NCBI GenBank assembly: GCA_945898015.1
Contig: CAMDGM010000004.1
Span: forward strand, 62,001 to 126,000
Origin: PVC group bacterium
GTDB taxonomy: Bacteria; Verrucomicrobiota; Kiritimatiellia; CAIKKV01
Length of the DNA: 64,000 nt
Reading direction: 5' to 3'
Shown: positions 43,955 through 51,712 of the stretch, in pieces
How positions within the stretch are numbered: the stretch's first letter is position 1
How the letters are laid out: the number at the start of each line of letters is the position of its first letter
Notes under the pieces: model-generated
Told to the model about the DNA's origin: nothing
What the model saw: the letters and a program-made list of their open reading frames with translations, nothing else
The model's database searches: none
Made by a program: the position numbers and the translations under genes

Positions 43955-45181
43955 ATGAGACGTGGCGGGTCCGCTTTTCTGGTGACTGTGTTGATGTGTG
44001 CGGCAGTCGGCTCCACCATGGCCCGGGGCGGCGATTGGCCGGGCTGGCGGGGATCAAATCGAGACGGGAAGGCGGCGGAGGCTGGTCTGCTGAAGACGTG
44101 GCCGGTCGGGGGGCCGGAACTGATCTGGAAGGCCACCAACATCGGCAAGGGTTATTCCTCCGTGGCCATTGTGAAAGATGGGGTTTACACCAGCGGCGAT
44201 GTCGGCGAGGATCTAATGCTCGTTGCGCTGGACAGCAAGGGGCAGCTCCAGTGGAAGACCGTTCAGGGGCCGGCCTTTTCCGCCAGTTATGGGGGTGCCC
44301 GTTCCACGCCGGTTGTGGACGGTAATCGGGTTTATCTGGTCGGCGGGGGCGGGTCTGTGACTTGTCACGACACGGCGGATGGCAAGTTGATCTGGAAGCG
44401 GGAGCTGAAGGACTTCGGAGGAGAATCCGGCAAGTGGGGTTATTCGGAATCCGTGCTCGTTCTGGATGATAAGGTGATCGTGACGCCCGGCGGCAAGACG
44501 GCCATGGTGGCTCTCGATAAGGCCACGGGGAAGAACGTTTGGCGGAGCGATGTTGAGGCCAATGCTCACTACTCGTCGGCCATTGTGATCAGGGAAAAGG
44601 GCTGCGCGATCATCGTGCAGGGGACTGGCAGTGGCCTGATCGCCGTCAACGCGAAGGATGGCAGGAAAGTATGGTCGAACGGGTTCAGCGCCGGCAACAC
44701 GGCCAACTGTCCCGATCCGGCATATGCCGACGGCTACCTCTTCTGGGCCAACGGCTATGGCAAGGGCGGCATCTGTTTCAAAGTGGACGTCAAGGATGGC
44801 GCATGGTCGTTCACCGAGGCCTGGCAGACCAAAGACATGATCTGTCATCACGGTGGCTACGTGATCGACAAGGGCTTTATCTACGGAAACCACAATGGCG
44901 GATGGTCCTGCCTTGACCTGAAAACCGGCCAGCCGAAGTGGAAGGACCAGAAGGGCGTCGGCAAGGGGTCGCTGTGCTTCGCCGACGGTATGCTCTATCT
45001 GTTCGGGGAAAAAGACGGACAGGCAGGCCTGGCCGCCGCGTCGCCGGATGGGTTCACGATGAGCGGCCAGATGAAGGTGGCCGGCACCGGCTCGAGCTGG
45101 ACGCACCCAGTGGTCGCCAACGGGAAGCTCTACATCCGCTACGACAGCACCCTCTACTGTTTCAATGTGATGGCGAAGTAG
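43955..45181 (+). CDS. Exported PQQ-like/BamB-type beta-propeller protein, first gene of the redox operon
   Basis: A 408-aa protein with a signal peptide (FLVTVLMCAAVGSTMARG). The mature start WPGWRGSNRDG and LLKTWPVGGPELIWK is the standard opening of PQQ-like propellers in Planctomycetes and Verrucomicrobia. Blade motifs with a terminal Trp recur: ALDSKGQLQWK, TADGKLIWKRE, ALDKATGKNVW, NAKDGRKVWS and DLKTGQPKW. It lacks the cytochrome c domain and active-site Asp/Glu pattern of quinoprotein dehydrogenases, so cofactor binding is unproven. AGGAG precedes the ATG. A 24-base gap leads to the next propeller gene, and from there overlaps run through the operon. It is likely periplasmic. Confidence 0.85.
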   Translation: MRRGGSAFLVTVLMCAAVGSTMARGGDWPGWRGSNRDGKAAEAGLLKTWPVGGPELIWKATNIGKGYSSVAIVKDGVYTSGDVGEDLMLVALDSKGQLQWKTVQGPAFSASYGGARSTPVVDGNRVYLVGGGGSVTCHDTADGKLIWKRELKDFGGESGKWGYSESVLVLDDKVIVTPGGKTAMVALDKATGKNVWRSDVEANAHYSSAIVIREKGCAIIVQGTGSGLIAVNAKDGRKVWSNGFSAGNTANCPDPAYADGYLFWANGYGKGGICFKVDVKDGAWSFTEAWQTKDMICHHGGYVIDKGFIYGNHNGGWSCLDLKTGQPKWKDQKGVGKGSLCFADGMLYLFGEKDGQAGLAAASPDGFTMSGQMKVAGTGSSWTHPVVANGKLYIRYDSTLYCFNVMAK

Positions 45182-45205
45182 GCGCTGGAATTCAAGGAAT
45201 ACGGA

Positions 45206-46489
45206 ATGAGCGGCATGACGCAGGTAGCGGCGTTGGTGATCGCCATGGGGTTGGCCCCCTTGGCGGCGCGAGCCGAGACGGGGCCAGGCGGGAATGACGG
45301 GTTCTGGCCCGGCTTCCGCGGGCCGGGCGGGAGCGCCGTGTCCCGGGATACGAACACCTCCGTGGCCTGGGATATTCCGTCCGGGAAGGGCCTGCTGTGG
45401 AAGGTCGACCTGCCGCTCCCCGGCGCCGGTTCGCCGATCGTCTGGGGCGACCGCGTCTTCCTGTCCGGAGCCGATACCCAAGGGCACGGAGCCGTCTTTG
45501 CGTTTGAGGCGAAATCCGGCAAACTGGCCTGGAAGGGCGACGTCCCGCTGACGGGAGAGCCGCGGATCTTTGACGAGAACACCACCCTCGCCGCATCCAC
45601 GCCCGTGACCGACGGCAAGCGTGTTTACGCCGTGTTCGCGACCGGCGCCATCGCTGCGTTCAATCTTGATGGATCGCCGGCATGGAAAGACGACCTCGGC
45701 GTGCCGGAGTTGCAGTATGGCTACGCCTCGTCGCCGGTGCTCCACAAGAATCTCCTGATCGTGCAGTTCGATCAGGAGGCGGAAGGTATGGCGGAGCTGA
45801 TCGCGTATGACACGCAGACCGGTAAAGTCGCCTGGCGCACCAAGCGGGCCATGGGCGCCTCCTGGTGTTCGCCGATTGTGGCCGAAACGGCGAAAGGGCC
45901 TCAGATCGTGGTTGTCTCCTGCGGGGGGGTCGCCGCGTATGAACCGGCGGACGGAAAAGAGATCTGGACCGTCAAGCGCGAGTCTCGCGATATCGTGTGC
46001 ACGCCTGTCTTCAATAATGGCCTGGTTGTGGCCACGCTGGGCAGCGTCGGCACGCTGGCGATCCGGCCGGACGGCCGGGGCGACGTGACCGCCACGCATG
46101 TGGTCTGGGAAAACGGGGACGCCGGCTCGGATGTGGCCTCACCCGTGGCGTTTGGAGACGGGGTGTTCGTGCCCTCGTATGCGGTGATGGCCCTGAATGC
46201 CGCCTCTGGCAAAAAAGAGGCCGAGCTGGAGCTCAACGGCACGGTTTATGCCTCGCCGATCGTGGCCGGCGGCAAGCTGTACCTGATCGATCGAGATGGC
46301 GCGGTGACGATTGCCAAGGCTGATAAGACCCTCGGTATCCTGGGGAAGACCGCGATCGGGGAGCCGGTGGATGCGACGCCCGCCGTGGCCAACGGCTGCC
46401 TGTTTGTCCGCACTCACAAGCGGTTGATCGGCATCCAGCCTGCCGGAGGCGATGCATCCGGCAAGACACCTCAAGCCGGGCCGAAGTGA
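45206..46489 (+). CDS. Exported PQQ-like beta-propeller protein
   Basis: A 427-aa protein with a signal peptide (AALVIAMGLAPLAARA) and a mature start FWPGFRGPGGSAVS. Blade motifs include GAVFAFEAKSGKLAWKG, AFNLDGSPAWKD, AYDTQTGKVAWRT, AYEPADGKEIW and ALNAASGKKEAEL. The domain is a single eight-bladed-type propeller, similar in length to the preceding gene but not a close copy. It overlaps the next gene by four bases (GTGA). A periplasmic location and a partnership with the other propellers of the operon are inferred. I see no cofactor or catalytic signature. Confidence 0.82.
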   Translation: MSGMTQVAALVIAMGLAPLAARAETGPGGNDGFWPGFRGPGGSAVSRDTNTSVAWDIPSGKGLLWKVDLPLPGAGSPIVWGDRVFLSGADTQGHGAVFAFEAKSGKLAWKGDVPLTGEPRIFDENTTLAASTPVTDGKRVYAVFATGAIAAFNLDGSPAWKDDLGVPELQYGYASSPVLHKNLLIVQFDQEAEGMAELIAYDTQTGKVAWRTKRAMGASWCSPIVAETAKGPQIVVVSCGGVAAYEPADGKEIWTVKRESRDIVCTPVFNNGLVVATLGSVGTLAIRPDGRGDVTATHVVWENGDAGSDVASPVAFGDGVFVPSYAVMALNAASGKKEAELELNGTVYASPIVAGGKLYLIDRDGAVTIAKADKTLGILGKTAIGEPVDATPAVANGCLFVRTHKRLIGIQPAGGDASGKTPQAGPK

Positions 46490-47970
46490 GCGGGATTGAT
46501 CCAGGCACAAGCGGCCAAGGCGGCACCAGCCGGCGGATCGCTCGTGTGTCCGCCTTCATCGCGTCGGCGGTTATGTCCGCCTTCGGCGCGGTGGCCCTGT
46601 TCTACTGGCTGGGCCAGACTCCGGTCGAGGTTATCGTTCCGAATGTGCCGGGCATGGACGGCCGGCCCGCGGCGTTGCCGGTGCGGGATTCCGTGCGCAT
46701 CGGCACGATTTTCGAGAACGGCCCGGGCAAGCCTTCTCGACTTCCCGGCGCCTGGCCCTCTTTCCGAGGGGCGGATTTCGCGAACATTGCCACGCCGTCC
46801 GCGCCTCTGGCGGAGACCTGGCCCAGCAACGGCCCGCCCGTGCGGTGGGCCGTGGACCTGGGCGAGGGTTATGCCGCGCCGGCGGTCCGGGATGGTCGCG
46901 TTTACGTGCTGGACTACGATGAGTCGCTCAAGGCCGACATGCTTCGCTGTCTCTCGCTGGACGATGGACGGGAGCTTTGGCGGCGCGGGTATACGGTGCA
47001 GATCAAGCGGAACCACGGCCTGTCTCGAACGATTCCGGCGATCTCCGACCGCTGCGTGGTCACCATCGGGCCTCGCGCTCACACCATGTGCGTGGAGGCC
47101 GAGTCGGGCCGTTTCCTCTGGGGCATTGACATGGAGCGGCGCTTCGGGACTCGCGTGCCCGACTGGTACACCGGACAGTGTCCGCTGATCGACGGGAATA
47201 TCGCCGTGCTGGCGCCGTGCGGCACGAATGTGTTCATGCTCGGCGTGGACCTGGCCACCGGCGTGACCGTGTGGCAGACGCCGTCGTCGGGCGAGTGGAA
47301 GATGTCGCATTCCTCCATCGTGCCGGGAACCATCTTGGGGCGCCGGATGTATGTGTACGCCGCGGTCGGAGGTCTGGTTGGCGTGGCTGCCGATGGCCCG
47401 GATCGTGGCCGCGTGCTCTGGCAGACAGCCGAGTGGCGGGCTCCGGTGATTGCTCCGGCCCCGGTGATTCTGCCCGATGGACGCATTTTCGTCACCGCCG
47501 GCTACGGCGCGGGCGGCATGGTGTTCAAGGTCGCTCGTGAGGAAGAGTCGTTCACGGTGACGGTTGTTCGGAAGTTCGGGCCCAGGGACGGGCTCGCCTG
47601 CGAGCAGCAGACTCCTGTTTATGACCAGGGCCGGTTGTTCGGCGTGTTGACCAAGGACTCCGGCGCTAATCGCACCCAGTTTGCCTGCGCGGATCACGAT
47701 GGCGCCATCCTGTGGACCAGTGGCAAGGATACCCGGTTCGGCTTCGGGCCGTTCATGGTGGCCGGGGACCGTTTCCTGATCCTGGACGATGACGGCGTGC
47801 TGACCATGGCACGGGTCGATGCGGAACGGTTCCTGCCGATGGCCCGGGCGCGGGTGCTCGCGGGAACCGACTCGTGGGGTCCCATGGCGCTGGCGGGCAC
47901 CCGCCTGCTGCTGCGCGACTCGCGACGCATGATTTGCCTTGAACTCGGAGAAACGGAGGAAAACCTGTGA
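46486..47970 (+). CDS. Membrane-anchored PQQ-like beta-propeller protein
   Basis: A 494-aa protein beginning with GTG at 46,486, which overlaps the previous stop. An N-terminal transmembrane helix (VSAFIASAVMSAFGAVALFYWLG, residues about 22-44) has no clear cleavage site, so the propeller is probably tethered to the periplasmic face. The mature part opens WPSFRGADFANIA and has blades CLSLDDGRELWRRG, VEAESGRFLWG, GVDLATGVTVWQT and CADHDGAILWTS. It has several extra cysteines (for example MLRC, CVVT, HTMC, GQCP, APCG), more than in a typical member. It overlaps the next gene by four bases. Confidence 0.8.
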   Translation: MSGIDPGTSGQGGTSRRIARVSAFIASAVMSAFGAVALFYWLGQTPVEVIVPNVPGMDGRPAALPVRDSVRIGTIFENGPGKPSRLPGAWPSFRGADFANIATPSAPLAETWPSNGPPVRWAVDLGEGYAAPAVRDGRVYVLDYDESLKADMLRCLSLDDGRELWRRGYTVQIKRNHGLSRTIPAISDRCVVTIGPRAHTMCVEAESGRFLWGIDMERRFGTRVPDWYTGQCPLIDGNIAVLAPCGTNVFMLGVDLATGVTVWQTPSSGEWKMSHSSIVPGTILGRRMYVYAAVGGLVGVAADGPDRGRVLWQTAEWRAPVIAPAPVILPDGRIFVTAGYGAGGMVFKVAREEESFTVTVVRKFGPRDGLACEQQTPVYDQGRLFGVLTKDSGANRTQFACADHDGAILWTSGKDTRFGFGPFMVAGDRFLILDDDGVLTMARVDAERFLPMARARVLAGTDSWGPMALAGTRLLLRDSRRMICLELGETEENL

Positions 47971-48974
47971 CACAAAACCAACCTAAGATAGTTGTGGAAA
48001 GCCGGCCGCAGCGCTGGTTGCGCTTCGGCATCGGGGCGGCCTTGGCCGGGCTCGCGGCGGTGATCGTCTGGCTCGCGTGGCCGCGTAACCGGCCGGTCGA
48101 ACCCGCCGGGAGTTCTCAACTCGACCTCGTGGCGCTGAAGCAGGTGGACCCGAACCGCATGATGGGCCGGGAACAGTCGCCGGTTCCGGCCCAGGTGGAA
48201 GGGCCGCACGCGCTGGCGGTGGACAGCGCCAATCGCATCTACGTGGGCGGCGACTCGGCGATTGCCGTGTTGGAGCCGGACGGGCGTCTGCTCCGCCGAC
48301 TGCCGGTGGAACAGGCCGTTTCGTGCCTCGCCGTGGGGAAGGGAGGCGATATCGTGGTGGGTTACCGGGACCGGATCGTCGTGCTCGGGGCCGACGGCAT
48401 CGTGAAGTCCGGTTGGGCGCCGCCCGGTTCGAATGCCGTGCTGACGTCGGTGGCTGTGGCGGGGGAGGATATTTTCGTCGCCGACGCCGGTCAGCGCCTG
48501 GTGTGGCGATTCGGCTTAGACGGACGCGTTCAGGGGCGCATCGGGGCCAAGGACCCGGCGCGGGATATCTCCGGCTTCATTGTTCCCAGCCCGTATTTCG
48601 ATCTGGCCATCGGGCCTGACGGTGCCCTGTGGGTGGTGGATCCCGGCCGGCATCAACTGACCCGGTACTCGCCGGAAGGCGATCCGATCAGCTCCTGGCA
48701 GCGCGAGGGCGAGGATATCGAGGGCTTCAGCGGCTGTTGCAACCCCTCCCACATTGCCATCCGAGCCGACGGCTCGTTTGTCACCAGTGAGAAAGGGCTG
48801 GTGCGCATCAAGATCTACGCCGCGACCGGCGCCCTGGTGGGCGTCCTCGCCAAACCCGACCACTTTGCCGCGGAGACGCGCGGCATTGACCTGGCGGTGG
48901 ACGGCAACGGGCGGATTTTGGCCTTGGACCCGGATAAGGCCGTGATTCTGGTTTTTAAGACGGGGGGGCGATGA
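47967..48974 (+). CDS. Membrane-anchored NHL-repeat beta-propeller protein
   Basis: A 335-aa protein starting with GTG at 47,967. A transmembrane helix (FGIGAALAGLAAVIVWLAW, residues about 20-38) follows a basic N-terminus. The rest is a six-bladed NHL-type propeller: PHALAVDSANRIYVGG, SVAVAGEDIFVADAGQRLVWRF, DLAIGPDGALWVVDPGRHQLTRYS, HIAIRADGSFVTSE and DLAVDGNGRILALDPDK. A CC pair sits near residue 255 (GFSGCCNPSHI), a motif often seen in NHL proteins found next to iron-sulfur and electron-transfer genes. It overlaps its neighbours by four bases on each side. It is likely to face the periplasm. Function is unknown. Confidence 0.8.
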   Translation: MTQNQPKIVVESRPQRWLRFGIGAALAGLAAVIVWLAWPRNRPVEPAGSSQLDLVALKQVDPNRMMGREQSPVPAQVEGPHALAVDSANRIYVGGDSAIAVLEPDGRLLRRLPVEQAVSCLAVGKGGDIVVGYRDRIVVLGADGIVKSGWAPPGSNAVLTSVAVAGEDIFVADAGQRLVWRFGLDGRVQGRIGAKDPARDISGFIVPSPYFDLAIGPDGALWVVDPGRHQLTRYSPEGDPISSWQREGEDIEGFSGCCNPSHIAIRADGSFVTSEKGLVRIKIYAATGALVGVLAKPDHFAAETRGIDLAVDGNGRILALDPDKAVILVFKTGGR

Positions 48975-49210
48975 AGGCGATCACACGGCGCCATTGTCTG
49001 CGGGTGACGGGCCGGGGCCTGGTGTTTGGCGGACTCGGTCTACTGGCGGCACTGCTGGGCCGGCGGGTTGAGTCGCCTGGTCGGCGGGACGCATCCTGCT
49101 CGGGCGGCGGCCGCTGTGGCGCTTGCCCCGTTCTGATGGGTTGCGAGTTGCCGAGGGGGCTGTCGGCCCGGATCGTGCTGAGGCCCGGGCGGAGGACAGG
49201 CGATGGCTGA
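48971..49210 (+). CDS. Small Cys-rich protein with Tat-like or membrane N-terminus
   Basis: A 79-aa protein overlapping the NHL gene by four bases and the ferredoxin gene by eight. The N-terminus has TRRHCLRV followed by a Gly/Leu-rich hydrophobic segment (GRGLVFGGLGLLAALLG), which may be a Tat signal or a membrane helix. After it comes CSGGGRCGACPVLMGC, four cysteines in C-x6-C-x2-C-x5-C spacing, capable of binding a metal or iron-sulfur cluster. The tail is basic. I know of no named family. Its position directly before the Tat-exported ferredoxin, with overlaps at both ends, strongly suggests a real gene and a role with the ferredoxin. Confidence 0.65.
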   Translation: MKAITRRHCLRVTGRGLVFGGLGLLAALLGRRVESPGRRDASCSGGGRCGACPVLMGCELPRGLSARIVLRPGRRTGDG

Positions 49211-49790
49211 ACCGGTCAGGAAGGTCACGCTCTCCCGTCGCGCGTTTCTGAAAAGCAGCGCCGGTGTCACGGCGCTGGCGGCCGCGGCCGCCGGGCTCGG
49301 GCTGCGCCGCTCCGCGATAGCCGGCGACACGGTCTGGCAGATCGATCCGGACAAATGTGTCCAGTGCGGCCGCTGCGCGACCTCCTGTGTCCTGGCACCC
49401 TCGGCCGTCAAATGCGTGCACGCCTACGACGTGTGCGGCTATTGCAACCGCTGCGGCGGATTCCACACGCCAACGGCCAAAGTGACCGATACGGCGGCTG
49501 AAAACCAGCTCTGCCCGACGTCGGCCATCCGGCGCACGTTCGTGGAAGACCCCTATTATCGGTATGATATCGTGGAGGCGCTGTGCATCGGGTGCGGCAT
49601 GTGCGTGAAGGGGTGCGGGTCGTTCGGCAACGGCTCTCTGTTCCTTCAGATCCGCCATGACCGCTGCGTGAACTGCAATCAATGCACCATTGCCCGGGAC
49701 TGTCCGGCGCAGGCTATTACCCGCGTGCCGGCCTCCCGTCCGTATCGGTTGCGTGGCGTGCAGGGAAGGAGTCGGGATGCGCAGGTCTGA
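49203..49790 (+). CDS. Tat-exported polyferredoxin, NapG/MauM-like
   Basis: A 195-aa protein. SRRAFLK at residues 11-17 is a textbook twin-arginine motif, followed by an Ala-rich hydrophobic core ending AIAG near residue 41. Cluster motifs: C52-x2-C55-x2-C58-x3-C62; CGYCNRC near 78; CIGCGMCVKGC near 127; and CVNCNQC with a later CP near 155-167, so three or four [4Fe-4S] clusters are likely. Layout and length match NapG/MauM ferredoxins, which pass electrons between a NapH-type membrane protein and periplasmic partners. It overlaps the NapH-like gene by 14 bases. No nitrate reductase genes (NapA, NapB, NapC) are present, so the electron acceptor is unknown. Confidence 0.85.
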   Translation: MAEPVRKVTLSRRAFLKSSAGVTALAAAAAGLGLRRSAIAGDTVWQIDPDKCVQCGRCATSCVLAPSAVKCVHAYDVCGYCNRCGGFHTPTAKVTDTAAENQLCPTSAIRRTFVEDPYYRYDIVEALCIGCGMCVKGCGSFGNGSLFLQIRHDRCVNCNQCTIARDCPAQAITRVPASRPYRLRGVQGRSRDAQV

Positions 49791-51144
49791 TTCCATCGGC
49801 GCCGGGCTCGGCCTGTGGTTGCGGAGCGTTACGGTGGCGGCCCTGCTGGCGCTGGCCGCGGTGGGGGTGCAAGCTGCGCCGCCGCCGGCGCGCTTTCCGC
49901 AGCCGGAATTTGAAAGCGGTTACGTCCAGCCGCTCACGTCGGTGCCTTTGCCGCGATCCCTGGCTCTTGAGTATGCCGACGTGGGCGTATTGACGGCCGC
50001 GCTGGCGCTCGCGAGCTGGCTTGCACTCCGCCGACGATCGCGCGGTGGCCTGGTGGCGCTGACGTTGTTCACCGTCGGCTATTTCGGCTTTTTCCGCCGC
50101 GGGTGCGTCTGCCCGGTCGGCGCCATCCAGGATGTCGTCACCGTGCTCGCGGACCCGGCGCAGGCCATTCCCTGGACCGTGGCCGCATTTTTTCTCCTGC
50201 CGCTGGTTTTCGCCGCCCTGTTCGGGCGGGTGTTCTGCGCCGCGGTCTGTCCCCTGGGCGCCTTGCAGGAACTGGTGCTCTGGAAACCCGTGCGCGTCCC
50301 GTCATGGCTGAGTGCGCCGCTGAAAATGATGCCGGTCATTTACTTGGGCCTTGCCGTGCTGCTGGCGGCGACGGGTGCCGACTATCTTATCTGTCGCACC
50401 GATCCGTTCATCGGCTTCTACCGGCTCGGAGGCCCTCGCCCGATGCTTCTGGCGGGCGGTCTGCTTCTGGTGTTAGGCCTGTTTGTCGGCCGCCCCTACT
50501 GCCGGTTCCTGTGTCCGTATGGAGTCTTGCTGGGCTGGGTGTCGCGCTTCGCGTTCCGGCACGCCACCATCACGCCGGATGGCTGTGTCAACTGCCGTCT
50601 TTGCGAGCCGGCGTGTCCGTATGACTGCGTCCGTGTGCCGGAGTCCGAACCGCCGCCGGAACCGCGCGGAAAGACGCGGCGCCGCCTGGTCCGGGCTCTG
50701 GCGATGATCCCGTTCCTGACGCTGGCCGGGGCGGGAATCGGCGGGGCGCTGCAGGTGCCGCTGTCCCGGTCGCATGCGGAGGTCCGACTGGCCGAACAGG
50801 TTGCCCTGGAGGCGAGCGGACAGCCAACCGCCTGCACGGTCGAGAGTGAAGCCTTTCGAACATCGGGCCGCCCGCTGGCGGATCTGGCCGCGTCGGCCGG
50901 GCGCATTCGGCGTGCGTTCGGGATCGGTTCCGTCCTGCTGGGCGGTTTCATCGGCCTCCTGCTGGGGGTGCGGTTGGCCGGCCTGGTGCTCCCGTCGCGG
51001 CGCGCCTGCCACGATATGGACCGCGCCGAGTGCGTGAGTTGCGCGCGATGCTTTGCGTCGTGCAGTGTCGAACAGGCCAAGCGCACGGCCCTGGCGCGGC
51101 CCGTGGAACCGCCGGAATCCCCGGGAGGTACGCATGTCGGCTGA
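49777..51144 (+). CDS. NapH/NosR-like membrane iron-sulfur protein
   Basis: A 455-aa protein with about six to seven hydrophobic segments. Conserved family cysteines are present: C110-x-C112-P, C154-x3-C158-P and C242-x3-C246-P in loops between helices. A [4Fe-4S] motif follows at C270-x2-C273-x2-C276-x3-C280-P. After another helix a second motif is at C419-x2-C422-x2-C425-x3-C429. NapH-type proteins carry electrons between the quinone pool or cytoplasmic donors and periplasmic ferredoxins such as NapG, whose gene overlaps it by 14 bases. It is longer than E. coli NapH (287 aa) because of the N-terminal signal-like helix and the C-terminal part, closer to the NosR core. AAGGAG precedes the ATG. 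Confidence 0.85.
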   Translation: MRRSDSIGAGLGLWLRSVTVAALLALAAVGVQAAPPPARFPQPEFESGYVQPLTSVPLPRSLALEYADVGVLTAALALASWLALRRRSRGGLVALTLFTVGYFGFFRRGCVCPVGAIQDVVTVLADPAQAIPWTVAAFFLLPLVFAALFGRVFCAAVCPLGALQELVLWKPVRVPSWLSAPLKMMPVIYLGLAVLLAATGADYLICRTDPFIGFYRLGGPRPMLLAGGLLLVLGLFVGRPYCRFLCPYGVLLGWVSRFAFRHATITPDGCVNCRLCEPACPYDCVRVPESEPPPEPRGKTRRRLVRALAMIPFLTLAGAGIGGALQVPLSRSHAEVRLAEQVALEASGQPTACTVESEAFRTSGRPLADLAASAGRIRRAFGIGSVLLGGFIGLLLGVRLAGLVLPSRRACHDMDRAECVSCARCFASCSVEQAKRTALARPVEPPESPGGTHVG

Positions 51145-51712
51145 ACCTGTCACGACCCGCGCTCCCGCATCGGTTTCCAGAACGGCTTGTCGCTCGGCCG
51201 TTGCGGCGGTCACGGTCATTTCGGCCCTCTTCTGCGTGGTCGTCATCGTGTTGCTGCTCGTCGATCAGGCGCGGCTTGCGCAAGGTGATCCGCGCTACGC
51301 GACCGGGCTGCAGGAGCTGCGGCTTCGGTTCGTCGAGGCGCCGCAGGACGAGTCGTTGATACAGGCAATTCGCCTCGAGGATTGCCGGGTGCGCCAGCGC
51401 TATTTCGCGGCCCGGCAGCGCGTCGGGACGGGCGGCTGGTTGCTGCTGGGGGGGGGCTTGTTGCTGCTCGTCAGCCTGGCCGTGGGGTCCCAGCTGCGGG
51501 AGCCTGATCCGGATATCTCCAGGCTTGGGGCGGAGCGGGATGAGTGGGCCCGCCGCCGGGCTGCGCGTCTCGGCCTGGCGGCTGGAGCACTCCTGCTCCT
51601 GGTGACCGTTGTTGCGGTCGTGGGGTTCGCGTGGCGCGCCGCGCCGGACCCGCTCCCGATCCTGGCTGTCCCGTCTGAATCGCCAACCCCAACCCCGGCC
51701 TCTGAACCGTGA
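51134..51712 (+). CDS. Small membrane protein of the redox operon, unknown function
   Basis: A 192-aa protein with three hydrophobic helices: residues about 20-43 (AAVTVISALFCVVVIVLLLV), 100-118 (GGWLLLGGGLLLLVSLAVG) and 148-170 (LGLAAGALLLLVTVVAVVGF). A 55-residue loop after the first helix (RYATGLQELRLRFVEAP, EDCRVRQRYFAARQRVG) is probably periplasmic. The tail ends in Ser/Pro/Thr. GGAGG lies just upstream of the ATG. It overlaps the NapH-like gene by 11 bases and the NuoE-NuoF fusion by four. I recognise no family. The topology suggests a membrane partner for the NapH-like protein or an anchor for the cytoplasmic flavoprotein. Confidence 0.75.
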   Translation: MSAEPVTTRAPASVSRTACRSAVAAVTVISALFCVVVIVLLLVDQARLAQGDPRYATGLQELRLRFVEAPQDESLIQAIRLEDCRVRQRYFAARQRVGTGGWLLLGGGLLLLVSLAVGSQLREPDPDISRLGAERDEWARRRAARLGLAAGALLLLVTVVAVVGFAWRAAPDPLPILAVPSESPTPTPASEP

